Below are positions 1 to 14,332 of a DNA stretch of 64,000 bases, one piece after another. Under the pieces are notes generated by a model. That model made no database searches. It had not been told where the DNA came from and saw only the letters and a list, made by a program, of their open reading frames with translations. Within the stretch, counting starts at the first letter, position 1. Each line of letters starts with the position of its first letter. The stretch comes from Hydractinia symbiolongicarpus (lineage: Eukaryota; Cnidaria; Hydrozoa; Anthoathecata; Hydractiniidae). Where the stretch lies: the NCBI RefSeq assembly GCF_029227915.1, contig NC_079876.1, forward strand, positions 35,135,828-35,199,827, read 5' to 3'. Made by a program: the position numbers and the translations under genes.

Positions 1-470
1 TTCCATCTCCCTGATTTTCTTGCAGCTATATAAAATTTGTTGCTGTAGGTGAATTCCATCTCCTAATTTTGTTGTTGTATTGTTTCTGTTAAAAATTTGT
101 TGTCATAAGTTGATTCCATCTGCCCAATCTTGTTGTTACTTTTATAATTAGTTGTTCCGGGTGAATTCCATCCCACCTTTTGTTGTTGTTGTTTTTTTAA
201 AAGAATGAATTCGATCTTCTTAACTAATTGTACAGTATTTAATATTAATATTTTTTTATTTGCTATTTACAGTATTTACTAATTTTATTGTCGGCACCTA
301 AAATTTGCTACTATAGGTGAATTCCATCTCCCTAATTTTGTTGTTTCTGTTTAAAATTTGTTGCTATAGGTGAATTCTACTATTTTACTATACTGTTATT
401 TCTATTTGGTGAACTCCATCTCCCATCACAAAATTCTTATATATAAAAATTTTTGGATATAATTGCTATA
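1..470. repeat. Degenerate minisatellite, about 55-65 bp period
   Basis: The window opens inside a series of diverged units that share a GGTGAATTCCATCTCC-like block followed by AATTTTGTTGTT and then a TTTCTGTT...AATTTGTTG block. Recognisable units begin near 1, 50, 110, 164, 312 and 372. The array runs off the left edge, so its true length is unknown. No coding potential was seen. Confidence 0.7.
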
Positions 471-904
471 AATTTTTCTACGTTTTTAGAATAGTTTATA
501 ACAAAAAAATATTTTTTCATATATAATCAATTTGAAACCAAAAAATATTTTTTTATATATAATAAATTTTTCGTGACGAGTTTTTTTATGAATTTTAAAT
601 ATTAAAAAAGAACCAGAAAATGCCACATTTTTCATAAAGTCCACTTATTATTAAAACGTGCTTTTGTTTCCACAACATACAATACAAGTACAGTTAATAA
701 TAGCAGCAAAAAACTTCATTAAAAAATATGCCAATTAATTAATTTGTTTCCTTAAAAAAAAAACTTGCCAAATATCAACAATTTCAACAGTTGATTAAAC
801 CTCTAACGATTTGTATCTTGAAAGAGTGAACTTTTTCTAGAAAGAAAGTTTTTTTAAATGTTCAGTTATTAAATAGTTAAATTACTTCTTGAAATAGTTG
901 CGTT

Positions 905-1705
905 TGAAATTGACTTTTCATTGCAATAGACAATTTGCCGTTGATGTTGTCAAAGCCGTTTTTACCAAAAGACATATTTCCAGCAACTCATGGTATCGGA
1001 TATTGTTCTCTATACAAAGGTATCATTCTAAATAACTGCAATTACTCTGTTTTTCAAACAATTGATTTTTTTAAACATTTGCGTCTGATACTTACTAATT
1101 TCTTAAAAGTCCTAATTTCTACTTCTAAACACACAATTTGGTATGTATTTCTCAAACTGAACCCTTTTTTCTTTGTTATGATATTTATGTGTTAACATTT
1201 TATTGTAAAATTTTTAGAAACAAAACAATACAAAAAAAATGGACCAGAAGAAATATCCTACACCTGATGCTCTTCCATGAACATATATTTAAAAGAAGTT
1301 TCAAATAGAACTTTCATAGCAATGTATAACTAATTTTGACAATTTGCCGTCCATGTTGTCAAAGCTGTTTTTACCAAAAGGTATATTTGCAGCATGCTCA
1401 TGGTATCTAATATTTTTCTCTATAAAAAAGGTGAAGTTTGATCGCAATTGTTGTGTTTTTTCAAAAATTTGATATTTTGAATCCTGCGTCTACTTCTTTC
1501 TAATATTCTTAAAATTCCTAATGTTTACTTCTTAATAAACAATGTGGCATGTCTTATTCAAACCCATCCCTTCTTCCTTTTATGATGTTTAAGATTTTAA
1601 CTTATTGTAAACATTTTTAGACAAATAAAAATAAAATCGAGCAGAAGAAAAATCCTACACCTGATTTGCAGCTATGAACATTCATTTAAAAGATTAAGTT
1701 TGTAC
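905..1705. repeat. Tandem duplication of an approximately 400-bp unit
   Basis: Two diverged copies lie head to tail. The block CAATTTGCCG...TTGTCAAAGC...TTTTTACCAAAAG occurs at about 929 and again at about 1338, and the shared CACCTGAT...ATGAACAT...TTTAAAAGA block ends each copy (about 1260 and 1657). The short open frame in the first copy (935-1195) has no homologous open frame in the second, so it is not considered a gene. Confidence 0.7.
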
Positions 1706-4700
1706 TTGGTTAATTAAGCCACAAAATGCAATACAAGGTATCAAATTTACAAAGGTATTGTTCACGCGAACTTGCGATACAACAATTTAATCTAACACGT
1801 TTGCATAATTGTGTTTCCATTAAAATACATGTTTCTGTTTCCGATAGGTCATATTGAAATGAAACGATTTGATGAATTCTTGCCGTACAGTATCTCATAC
1901 ACATAAAAGATTATTTTGGTTGATTTTTTTAACAATTAACTTCTGAAATCCGACCTTTATTTGAGAGTTAATAAACGTCGCTATCAGGACGGAAAAGCGT
2001 GGTATAACCTGCTGACGAGTCATATGAGAGACCGATTATATAAGTGTACATAGAAACTTTCTGGGTACGGATTACGATGAGAATATCATTGATATCTTAC
2101 TCAGCTTTCCAATCAAGCACTGTCTGTGCTTTCATGGTTTGTGTCTTGCATAAAAACAAGAGTTGGGTAAAGAGAGTATAGAATATTTACATGGCAATGC
2201 AGATTGAACTAGTCTTCGGGAAGTTTAGTGACAAAAAGGGAAGGTTTCCCTTAAAGAGTAAGAAGCCGCTGAAGAACTTTTGATCAGTACGGGACAGCTA
2301 TGTCGATTATGTCCCATGTTTTATCCAACCCATTGTCTTCTCTGCCATTTAAATAACCTGTTACGCTAAAGAATACTGCATTATTTTATGGCTTAATCAA
2401 GTCTGAAAGTATGAATGCGAAATGTTGCTATATTTATTGTTGTTGAAATGTATTTAACCCGCCAGCCTTTACTTGTAAGCGAAAAAGAACTTTAACTGTA
2501 TAAAAGTTATATGAAGTTCCAGGTTCTGATGGACATCACAGAAGTGAGAAAACAACTGCACCCTTGCAATCTGACAATACTATTTAATTGCTCCTCGTGG
2601 AAGAACATGCCGTATAAATGAAATCTCCTTCAGAATGTGATCAATAATTGAAAAGTTATATTTAGTGCTAAGGAAATGTAATTGTTATGCAAGTCGTATG
2701 ACAACTTATTGTAATACTGTTTTCTATCGACCTATTTTACTGACACTGTTGTAATGAATTGAAAAATAACTTGAAAGTTGTTCATTGCCAGATAAATGTA
2801 TTTCCGGGGAATACAAAATGTATTGTTTACTACATGTTCATTAACTTTGTGACACCTTTTTGTTCTACTTTTTTCTGTTTGTGAAAAATATACAATATTA
2901 TTTGCTCTGGATGGTAATGTTGGAAGCGTGACAGACGACACGGCAATACGAAAAAGCACTTTATAATTTTTCACATTTTTTTTCGTTGCTGCATGTTGTT
3001 AACAACAGTCAACTTCCGACTTGTGTTAAGAAATTAGACGAGTTTACGATTAGCAAAGTATAAACAAGCAGGAAAAGTCAACCAGACAATTATTTCAACT
3101 TTAGAATAGAGTGCATTGAAGTATATCGACATTTTTTTCCTTTTCTAGTTTCGTCCCCTGTAATAACTAAGCTTAAGACTTTTGGGTGTTATTGCAGCTA
3201 AGTATAGAGTGGTCACACAGGCTGTAATTAAGACATCAAAATTGATATTGAAATTGAACGATGAGATTGTGACTCGACGAAAATACGACTACTTTTCGAA
3301 TGTGAATTAAATTCGTGTGTGGAAGTTGTCTGCGTAGTTGACACGTAATGTGAAAAACAAATCGACTGTATAACGAATGGTTCCGATTAAATTATGTGTG
3401 AACGTTGGTTTGCAAGTAATGTGGAAATTGATTTTTGTTGCTCGTGTAGCGATATTAATACAAAAACAGATGCAGATCATATATGGCTACCGAAATGAGT
3501 GGGCGTGATACACATGACTTCAACGAAAATGAAGTTATTCGCTAAACAGTCACCGCCTAGCGAATACGTACGACTTATTCAGTATGAACATTATAAAGGG
3601 TGACGAGAGATAATTATATAATTTCTTGAAATGTAATCACACTATTAAACTTAATTCTATTCAAAAAATTCTGCAGTTGCTGTTCTTGCTAATGGAGAAT
3701 CGTCTCCAGCAAAAAATGGATTATTGTAATCAACACAACAGCATAAAAAATGTTTTGCATAAAAATGAACTAGTTGATAAGATCAAAGGAACAATCTACA
3801 AGGGCAAAAGAAAAATGTTTTTCAATAATTTAGTAAACTAAACATCTTTACCCGTCAAAGAGCGTGTAATTTTGTATTACTTTGTGTTGATATTCAATAA
3901 GAATTTCAATTTGTAGCAAAGCTTTTACCATGAGTATAGTTTACACGATATTCTCAATTTAGGTCCTGCTAAAAGTTACGAAAACGTTTAGGCATGTGCA
4001 TGCAACAAGAGACTAAAAGCAGAAACAAACAGGTATTTAATGGTATTAAGATTTTTTTTGCCTTTCTTAAGACAGTTTTGAATGTTGGACACAAAGAAAA
4101 TGATATGTCATTTGGTTCGGAAACACCCGTCATTCTCATCAAAACTAAAGCGCGTAAGTTCAAGAATAAGATGCTTAAAACGTAGCTATGAACTTCTCGT
4201 GATAGAGAATTTTCGTGGAAATTAATTCTTGCGAATTTAGCGAGGTGGTGGTTTTTGCGAAAATTGGATTCGCCAAAAATGTTATTATGAGTTTATGGTT
4301 TAATGTGAGTATTAATTTTACATGTCTTTTTAATATATGGATATTTTTTAATTAAAAATATGAAAGGATTTTCCATCAAATAACTCTCCAACATGATGTT
4401 TGATCAACTCAAACTGACTTTAAGCATTATTTAAGATGTAATTTTTCTTCTCATTTCCTACCTGGATAAGAAAATGAAGATAACGATTTTGTGATGGCCT
4501 AAATTTACAGAAGAAGATAAACATTACATACAAGGAATGACTTTATTCGGATGTAGGTGGTAATATCCCTATTTTATGTGCAAATTTTTGTCCCGTTTTT
4601 GTCGCATTTAGCTTTGAATTGGCTTGAAGAATTTACAATATTGGAACAGAATTAGGTGGTTGTGTTTGTGAAACGGAGTTAATGTGATTGTTACTCTAAA

Positions 4701-5683
4701 TTAACCGCAGAAGTCATTCTGAAAATTTCAGTTCATGTATGCCGTGAATGTTTTTATGAAAGTATAGCATTTAAAAGGACAGTCAGGAATTCAAATATTC
4801 GAAATCGCTACGTATATATCTATATTAAAAATATTTGAAAAATTCTTAGTTATGAAGTATTCTTTTAAATATTTTTAAAGTTTCAGATTTAATTGGATAT
4901 TTCCACATAATGTATTCTTGAGTATCGGAAAAGCAATCAACTACTACCAGCGGATTGTTGTGCATAAAATCATCATTCGAAAGGAATTTCTTGTAGCATT
5001 TCCCGTAGGATACATCAAGTCAAAATGTTGCATCTATACCAACTGTTGCTTTTAGCCGTGAACTTCATGAGATATGTATCGCAAATATCTTGTTATCTTA
5101 AATTCTTTAACAGGAAAAACATTTGTCCATGTTTGTATGAACCATTCCTTGTATCCAGCACCAAGTGAAAGATAACTGTATTTACATTAACACTGCAATG
5201 CGATATGCCACATTTCTGGTAAATGTAATACATCAATAGCCAAATTGGTTTAAGTCACTGCGTGATTATTTTTTATCATTATGAAACGGCAGCATGGTTC
5301 AAAATGCGTTTTTTTAAGTTGATAATGAAGATCCTATGCAAACAATTGGTTTATGTCCATCTACAGGAATTGCTCAGAGTTCTTTGATTCCATCAAAGTA
5401 ACAATTGTTCTTTTCTAAAAAAATACAGGTATTTTAATATTTAAATATACGTAAACAAGACCTTTAAAGCAAGAAGAAGATACTTTTGGACAAGTAATAT
5501 GATAAAATTATTTTCTCTCACCTTGTGAAAAATTGACATCCATGAACTGAAAATTATCTGAAATTTCAAAATACTACGACACAAGTGCACACCAACTGCG
5601 TTTCACAAACGTTACCACCAGTCGTAAAGTTATACTTTGATAGAAATAATTTTAGCGATTGAAAACGCGGATGCTATGTTTAT

Positions 5684-5705
5684 TGCGCCCCGCCGAAGGG
5701 GCGCA
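5684..5705. other. GC-rich hairpin in AT-rich DNA
   Basis: Eight-base arms TGCGCCCC and GGGGCGCA are perfectly complementary around a GCCGAA loop. The surrounding 150 bp (to about 5800) is noticeably richer in G+C than its neighbourhood. This may be part of a mobile element end or a structured RNA. No family was recognised. Confidence 0.5.
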
Positions 5706-6463
5706 CATTTAGTGGACCGCGGGTATATAGTGTTTGTTTTATGTATGGGAGAAGTTTTTTCTTACTCTCAACTTCGCGGGGGAACTTCGGCTCGAACATC
5801 CAACCTAGGTTTGATATAACACAACCTGTGTGTTTGGTACCATCAAGACAAAAATAACACTGATCGAGCAAAACTTATCTTGTCTCGGTTTCTTTGTTGT
5901 CTCTGAAGATTTGACTGCCATAAAAAATATTAATCGAGATTCTTTTGTTATGTTAATTTAAAGCTTTGTAATATTGTCTCGTTTAATATGCTTAAATGTC
6001 ACTGCAGCCCACGCGAATTTATCTTCAAGAAAAGGTTTGTTTTTCTTTGTCCAAGTTGTTTCGAAACTTGTTAACAGTAAGTAGAAGGATTACTTATATT
6101 TTATATGAAATTAAACTCAGAACGGTTTATGGCGTTGATCCAAAGGCCGCAATTTATAAATGCATCACAATTTAAAGTCAATCAAGAACAGAACATTCCG
6201 TGTATGGCCATGACTAAAACTGCTTGCATTTTGTTGGTCTTCCCTTCCCGATGGTCTGGCTTGTCGTAATAGCTTTAATGATGTAGCTAGGGAGCTAAAT
6301 ACTTATTTTTAAATTCTTGCATTTTATAAGTTAATAGTCGTAAAACTACTCTCACTTGTACTACAGCTATCAAGCTAGAACTGCACAAAATAGTGCTTTC
6401 ATTAGAGTCCCTTTTTTCAGAAGCAACAAAAAACTTTTATCCTGCCCTGTGTAATTTTATCAA

Positions 6464-6530
6464 CGAGGGTGCTGATAAGCCACATACACCGTAAAAAGTA
6501 TAGGCGTTTTGGGTGAGTAAAATAACTTCT
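6464..6530. repeat. Dispersed repeat, partner at 36177-36240
   Basis: Both loci share GGGTGCTGATA, then GC-rich CATAC, then a TAGGCGTTT or CAGGCGTTT segment followed by TGGGTGAGT or TGGGTAAGT, in the same orientation. The second copy lies inside the DDE transposon. Family unknown. Confidence 0.4.
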
Positions 6531-8973
6531 AAAGGAACCTTTGTGAGGCTGCTATCATGTATTCTTGCGGTCAGAATGTTCTCCTTCGTTGCTATCCGAT
6601 GGAGAACAAAGTGGACTTTTCACGGTCAAACCTTCAAAGTAGCAACCTTACTTAAACAGAATTTACAAGTAAAACGTCGTTAAAATGTCGCAAAATGGCA
6701 AAAATTAAGCAGTATCTAAAACATATTAAAGATTTGACTAAAAAAAAAAGAATTCCTTGAAAAATCCAGTATTGTATTTATGAAGATTTCACCACAAAAA
6801 CATTAATTACGGCATTTGTACCCCATTTCATAATGGCTGCCCGTGATTGGTTGACACGAATCAGACCGCAAGAATATATATAAAAAGATATTTGTTGAAT
6901 CATGAAAAAATATTGTTGTTCATTGCACGGAACAGTCAAGTTGAACTGATAAATTAACCAATAACATAACATAGTTAGCCCTTGCAGTACAACTAGACGC
7001 TACCCACAGTATGTTACAGGTTTCTTTGTTTTCTTCCCTTTTTTATGTTTTTGTTGATTTATCAAATCTGACAAATTTATTAATTGAGTGTCTACCCTTT
7101 TTTGTATCAACTTGTTCAATTCAATTCGAAAACAATGACCAATCAATTTCCTCGATAATAAACAATCAAATTTGTAAAATTCAATAAATCGATTTCAACA
7201 AAATAAGTCCTGTATTGTCCACAGGTTTGAAAATCTTGTATCGCCTGCTTAATATTATACTTGTTTAACAATGATATCAAAGCCAGCTTGACTAAATTTA
7301 TATATATATTTTTATTTATATAGTATACCTTTTGTGTATCACATGGCATTGATTTGTATCTTTTTAATAAATTCTAACTTTAAATCAGATAAGTAGACAA
7401 TAATTAAACAACCTAGTATTAATTCAGTTCTGGTAAAATTGTATTCTTCTTTCTCAATTTTAAATATACTTTCTTTTTCAGATCATTTGTTATCAAACCA
7501 TGCACCATCAGCAGTTTCGAAAAATCTTCAACGAGAGAAATTTTTAAGGATTTTATTGGTAACTTAACAGAGTAATAATTCATTGAAATTGAAATTGTTC
7601 AGAAGTTATTATATATATTCGAATCGTGAAGTTCATACATAGCAATCCTGCATCCTGGAATTTTCGAGATCAGTTATAAAAAAATCCAGTTAAAGTTTTA
7701 ACTATTGTTTTAGAATATATACTATATATGTGTAAAAAAATATTTTTTATTTATCAAGTTGTATTTTACGCAATAATAATTGAGAATTAGGATACTTATG
7801 ATGTGTTTATATACCCCATTGTTCTCCGTTTTAAAGTCTACTTCAAATTTCAGAATCTTTTAGGCTAATGACGGAAATCTTCAAGTCGCAGGGCTTCTTA
7901 TTTAAAAATTTTCCCCTGGGCAATAAGCTTATTCACAAGCCTCTATGCAATTCCGTACTGCATTTCTATCATATTCGTCATATTTGGCGGAAAATGTTTC
8001 AGCAGAATAGCTTTCAGACACAATTTGTTATTACAGCACAAGAATTTTTGGAGTTTGGATAAGTCATAAATGTATGCGTAAGTCTTTTGAACGAATTTTA
8101 ACCAAAAATCAAAAGCAATGATTACGTGAAATTACACAACAAGAAGGCTAGAGGCGTTTAAAGTGTACATATATTTAGTCAAGATCTAACTTTATAGATA
8201 GAGCCTTAGCCAAATGTGAAAATAACGAAAATAATAAGTTTTAACACTGCAGTTTTTATAGATTTCAAACGTCCACCATTTTCCATTTTAATTTTAAATC
8301 CCGTTCTAAATTTGAATGTTTGAAATCGTTATTAGTAATTCGGGGCGCATTAGTGGTAACTATGGCTAGTTCTTAGCTCTGTTTATATACAGTGTACCCA
8401 GCTAGAATTTTGAGCGAGAAAAACTAGGAGAAACGATGCAACCAAAACATAGTTTGTAGTATAATAAAATCCTAGTTAAAATTATTAAAAATCATTACAA
8501 TTGGTACTTCAAATCCACGTCAAAAGGCCATTGATAGTAATTTTAGTCCAATTGACAATTATTCGACAGGAACTTTCAATTGGTAATAAGAATTGCATAA
8601 AGATCCAATGGTAGTAGTAATATACGCTATTTCACTGACAAAGTAACTCTATGTTTAGTTCGGGTAGCAACATTTTCAACATACGACACATGCGCTTATC
8701 TGTTTTCCATGTTGAATGAAATTATACGGTTAAATTAACCGCCAACGTGGCAATGATGTTTAAAATTAGTAATTGTTTTTATATAGCTACTCTATTTTTG
8801 TATAAATATGATTTTTATAAAAAATTTTATGCCAAAATTAACTTAAATTTATCTGGATGTGTGGAAGAATAAAATCGGTAAAAAGAAGGCAGTGGTAATA
8901 AGTAAATGTTTTTTTATTGTCTTCTTAGTTATTATTGTTTTTACTTTATTTTTAAATTATTCACCTGTAATAT

Positions 8974-9021
8974 CCTTCCCAGTTCTTATTGGTAGTACTA
9001 TCAACAAGAGTTCTGGGAAGG
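8974..9021. repeat. 48-bp imperfect inverted repeat (fold-back)
   Basis: The two halves pair along about 24 positions with almost no loop: CCTTCCCAG at the left end is matched by CTGGGAAGG at the right end, and the inner TTGGTAGTA pairs with TACTATCAA. One two-base bulge is needed. It could be a tiny MITE or palindrome, or a small-RNA precursor-like hairpin. Confidence 0.55.
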
Positions 9022-12000
9022 GCGTCTATTGCGTTTAAAGCTCCTATTTGATCTACAAAAGTCGTGCAAGCAAAGCAATCGCTGAACTAGACAACTGTAT
9101 AAGATATCAATGCTATTTTCATGCTGAGTGCTAACCAGAAAGGACAAATTTACACTTTCATAGTTTATCGCATGACTTGGTCAGGGTCACACTAAGAAAA
9201 TCCGCACTGTAAGCAAACGCTATGCCGCAAGACTAAATAAAGCTTTTTGAAATCAGAAACATTTCATAGTGAATTTTCAGGACTTAGCTGAATCTTGCCA
9301 TTCTTGGCACAAAGAAAGTATGTAGTATAGAACTGCCACCAACGTGTCAGTAATTTTAGCTGAGAGAATTATTTTACTTTCTGGTAAACTAACTCTTATT
9401 CTGCATCTGAGGAAACGCTACTGTCGTTAACAAAAGGAAAAACGGTATTTAATTTTTGCGTCAATTATTTCCCGCAAAGTTGGCAAGTCCTATGTTTTGC
9501 AACAATTCATTCTGCGAGAAGTTTTGTTTGGTTTTCCATACGCAATATATTTTACCTATATATATATATATATTATTACGTAGGTGTAACTAGGTGTAAC
9601 TATACTCAACATCAAGAGAATGATGACATTAAATTCAAAGTAATTTCTTAATGCAAATAAATTTTTTAAAAGATATTATAATAACTAGTCGATTAGGCCC
9701 GTGGAAAATTCCACTTATGCAGATGGAAGGACAATGAAAGATCTAATTTACCAAAAATGTTCTAAAAATCGTACACAGGATGTCAAATGTCAAGTCGCAT
9801 TAAATCCCACATACAACCGACAGAAATGCTAATAAGAAAGACTTGCAAGAGTAAGCGTTAATCTATGAAAATAAGTTTTTTACACATTATGTTACCAAAT
9901 TAAAGAAGAGGATACACGAAACAATATACGAGCCGTATCAACTTTTTTTCAATAGAAAACAGACCCAACAGGCAAACTATTTATATCATTCTTGTATAAC
10001 CCTCCAACTGATTAAAATATTGTGTACAATATACAGTAATACATTTTAGGGCTGTAAGAATTTACTTTGTTCTCACTAACTTTTCTAATTTGATGTGAAA
10101 TTTTAATAACCTTATATAAAATCTGTAAATGGACATTACACTAGGAAAACATTAATTTAACATCGTCGAAATTGTATCGCGCGTAAAATATAGAATTGAT
10201 TATTTAGTAATTTCTAGCTTTAAATGAATACTTGCAACGTTATAATTACATTTTAAATGGAGTATAACCTTAAAATGTACTTACATTGTGCTTTTCACGG
10301 GCTTACTGGGTAATAGACTGGGTTTAGCACTATATTAAATAGCAGACGCAAGCTAAAGTTTTACGGCTACTTCATAACAGTAGGAAAGCCTTGTTTTCAC
10401 ATCGTTGAAACTACATCCAGCGTAAAATTAACTGATATTTTTAAAATCGCGAATTTCTTTAAAATCCCGAATATTAGGATGATTGTAGAATTTATATACA
10501 GAGTAGAATTTATATACACTTTCTGTTTATTTGATAGAACGGCCGTATATTGATGGAAAAGAAAATTGAAAAACTGAGCTTTTATTTTTCTACTTATTGT
10601 ATCTTTAAAACAAAAAATATTATATCACAACGCAGAAATTACATTCATTTTTTAAAATCTATCTTACATTTATTACCTTGTATTTAGCGCATATCAAATA
10701 AATTATGTTCTCAGTCGAAGACCAGTTTTCAGGTCCATGTTTCGTTGTTGTAGTCCACTTTATTAGTGTGATGTTCTTTTTCATATCATCAGTAATATAT
10801 TCTAGCTTTATTTTCCAGAAACTCGAGAGCGATGTGTTCAAACAAAGAAATGTTAATCAAATTTTTGAAAACAGACTCAGTCGAACTGTTATTCTTTTGA
10901 AATTAGAAATAGTAGAAAATTAAATGCGTTTAGGGGATACAGAAAATAATTGTCACCTGTTTTCTATCTATGAAAGGAGAAGTTAATAAATTTAGAAACC
11001 GGAAGCAATGTCCAGTGGTATGCCAGGAGGCATATTTTAGGACATGAGATGAAGTTTTCAAAAATGTGGGACAGATTGGGTTACTTTAGTGTCATTTTGT
11101 GTATAACAACAAAATACAAAAGTGTTTTCACTTTATTCTTGTCGTCGATATATTTCGGTTACCTGAAGAGCACTATACTACATTATTAAACGTTACTGGA
11201 ATGAATTGTTTTCGAGACCTAATTTTAGGTAAAATTCTTAGAAAATAGAATTCGCAACAACTAATTTTAGCAACGTTGCAAGTCCTAATATTTTGCGAAA
11301 ATTATAAAAATTATTAAAGGTAGTATTTTATTTTTTTGTATTGTAATTTTCAATTAACATATTTTCTGCCTATATCTTCATTTATATACCAATTTCTTTT
11401 TTTAGATTCCGAAGACAGGGCAAGCGGCGTAACTTAGTAATATCGAGAGTTTCTCGCTACATTCCTGTTTTACGAATATGTGACGCAACCGTTGAACGGT
11501 AGAAATTGAATGAGATGTACGTTTTGAGTTTGCTTTACTTCCTTAGCGCGGAATTGGTACCACAATGAAGTTACTTTCGTTTTAAATTTTTTAAAGAAAT
11601 GCTAGCGTTGACGATAATACCCTAAGACAGCAAACAATACGAAATTTAAGAATCATTTTTTATTGTGTATTTTTCACTTGTGTCATATGTGCTCTAGCTA
11701 CAAAATACAAAAAATAATCTCTTACTTGATAAGATTATTACGCAACTAATTTTCGCGACAACAAATACTTCGCGTAAAATAATTTCAGTTTTGTTTAAAC
11801 TTTTCATTCTTTTAGCGCGTAAATTTGTACCACAGTGAAACTCCACAAAAAAACGAAGCATGCGATAGGTTTGTGATTACAAAGTTTCTTCCATTATAAT
11901 TCTAGCTAAAAAACTGATAGAATGAATTGCTTTGTCGCCGTTCTTAACAGCGATTTGAAGATGATATATAAATTATGACTGTTTTGCACTTTTTTCATTA

Positions 12001-12824
12001 CATCGTGCAGAAAAAGTGATGATCCTAGCTACATATCTAAGCAGAAAAAAATACACAGACCTAAGTTTACTATAAATGGCACACCTACTGCACCCTGCTA
12101 TTCGCTTACTGCTTCACTGTATAAAAATGAATACACAAACTTAAAAACATTTCATACCACCTTTGAACAACCTCTCTGCGTAGACAATTTTTTTTCATAG
12201 CAACTTTTAGTTGTCATCATTATCTTGTTAGAATCATCTAAATAAGTAAATACAAATTCGTTAAAAAGAACTGATAACTGCCGTATATTGTAGAGCAGAT
12301 AGTTAATTAGAAACATAAATATTTTCATTTTAATATCCATGAAATTCGCATTTATGCCATTTTTTAACCTGCAGTTAACGTTGGTTGTTTGAGTTATGTC
12401 TAGCAAGCCATTCTGTCATCAGGACCTTTGAAAAGAGTGCTTACCTCGTGTGTTTTATAAAATCCAAGTCCTATTAGTATGCTCATATTTTGTTTTTGTT
12501 TTTATGCAAATTGTTATACAAAGCCCTCACAGAAAATAAATAAATAAAAATAACAAATCGGGCCAGAAAAGCGTGATAAACACAGACGTAAAAAATGAGC
12601 GCCTATAAAACCGAATATTTCTTTTTACTTTTAAACATTTTAAAGATTGAAAGCAAACATAGTTTAGGCGTGCTTCTATTTACGGACTAAACATTAATTT
12701 TAACATAATTAAAGATGCAAGAAATTTGCTTTTATAGAGCATAATTGTAACTATATTAGAAAGGTATAACAACCTTCAAAATGTACATAGAAGTACAAAA
12801 GCTTCGGTTTTAATTTCGATAGTC
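9022..12824. other. AT-rich non-coding stretch
   Basis: No open frame exceeds 85 codons and none looks like a known protein. A weak direct similarity exists between about 11540 and about 11810 (both contain TAGCGCG, then a TACCACA and TGAA block), which suggests an old local duplication. Confidence 0.5.
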
Positions 12825-12880
12825 CGATTTTATTCTTCGATTTTATTCTTCGATTTTATTCTTCGATTTTATTCTTCGAT
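12825..12880. repeat. Four tandem copies of a 13-bp unit
   Basis: The unit CGATTTTATTCTT is repeated four times without change (12825-12876), followed by the first bases of a fifth copy. The identity of the copies indicates recent slippage or expansion. Confidence 0.9.
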
Positions 12881-14332
12881 ATATCTTTTTATATTGCTCA
12901 TGGCTGCCATTTATTTTTCTTTCGAAAACATATTATTCTGCACAACGTTTAGATAATTTTCGGAAACACATCTAAACTCGGAAAAATATCTCGTCCGAAA
13001 GAAGAACAATGTCCCAAAAATTTATTTGCCTTCCGTCATTTCGTATATTTCTGTTTTTAAAAAATGATTTGTTATTTAGAATATAAGAACAATTTATGCT
13101 TCATTCCAAATCATTCCAAAACTTTAAAGGATGTTTTCCAACAAGTGTGGATAAATTGGATTTACTAACAAAAATCTGCACTCACCATTGTTTTTTTACA
13201 CCATTGCCACTTCATACATCGTAGTTTTCTGATATTTCGCGCCACTTTGTATTTTCACTTATTGCCTACAAAACGAATAACGATGTTTACACAAAAATCT
13301 ACGCACTTTAAATACTAAGAATTGATCGCTTTAAAAATATTACTTACTTTTTTGAAACACGTTGACTTTGTTGCTCTTTAACTTTAGTAAAATTCTGTGA
13401 TTTTCTTTTACACTATAAACGAAGTAAAATATTTCTTGTAATGCTTCTGTATTCAGAAAACTTATAGACGAAAAATAGTTTTTAATATAAACTTTTTTTC
13501 TGAATGAAAAAATAAAAATTAACTCACCAGATAAAACACTTTAATTCCTTCCTCTTGCACCTTGTGTAAAAATGTCTGTTAAGCATCATGGTTTGTCTTA
13601 GAACTTTAAGTAAGCAAATTTTCTTGGTTCATTAATTTTTGAAAACAGAAAATTTCCATTGTGTCAATTTATGATAACTTCACTAACTTTATATGCGCTT
13701 GAGATTAGTGATTATCAATTTAGAAGGAGGGGATAAATTCGACAAGAGACCATTGAATGTTAATTTCATGTGACAGTCGCACAGTGCACGCTATATAACG
13801 CTGGATTTAAGGCTGGGATTGTGATAGAAATTAAAATTATATTAGAGCTTAAAAAGAAATTAATGTGGTATAAAAACAAATTATTTCTTTAAAACAGGTT
13901 AAAATTTTATTTGCGCGATGTTTTACGACGAACATTTCATAACCAACAACAAGTAGTATTCTTTAAAAAACGTGGCAATTAAGACAGCCTAAGTAAACCG
14001 AGTAAAATGAGACACTCGCGAGGTAAACGACTAACAAATCGTGGGTGTTAGCATGGATGATTCTTGCCCTTATTAATATTTGTACCAAAAATTACTTTGC
14101 GCTCATATGGAGAATACTTGCGCCAGGATTAAATATTTCAATTAAAAGGAAGAAGCAGGTTACGACATTTTTTCCCTTATTCTGGCGGGATAAAATCATC
14201 TCAGCAAACCTTTCAAGCCTTTCATATAAGCAGATCCTAAAATTGAAAATTTCACACTCAGAATAAAACGTTTTTTGACCTAAAACTAAGTTTTCTCCAT
14301 GGACAACCAGAAAGTACATCTACCCAGTGAGA
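12881..14332. other. AT-rich non-coding stretch
   Basis: Only short open frames on both strands are present. The overlapping open frames near 14045-14319 lie just ahead of the ACGTTGA repeat and have no recognisable features. No gene or regulatory site could be supported. Confidence 0.5.

Larger units (their letters stand above)
1706..8973. other. AT-rich non-coding stretch
   Basis: Only short open frames (up to 80 codons) occur, with no recognisable protein similarity and with stop-rich surroundings. Local structure includes a GC-rich hairpin at 5684-5705 and a block near 6464-6530 that resembles one at 36177-36240. Nothing else in it could be assigned. Confidence 0.6.

Noticed and set aside
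1-470. CRISPR-like spaced repeats
   Set aside because: The repeats are diverged, spacers are not unique blocks of constant length, and the context is animal DNA.
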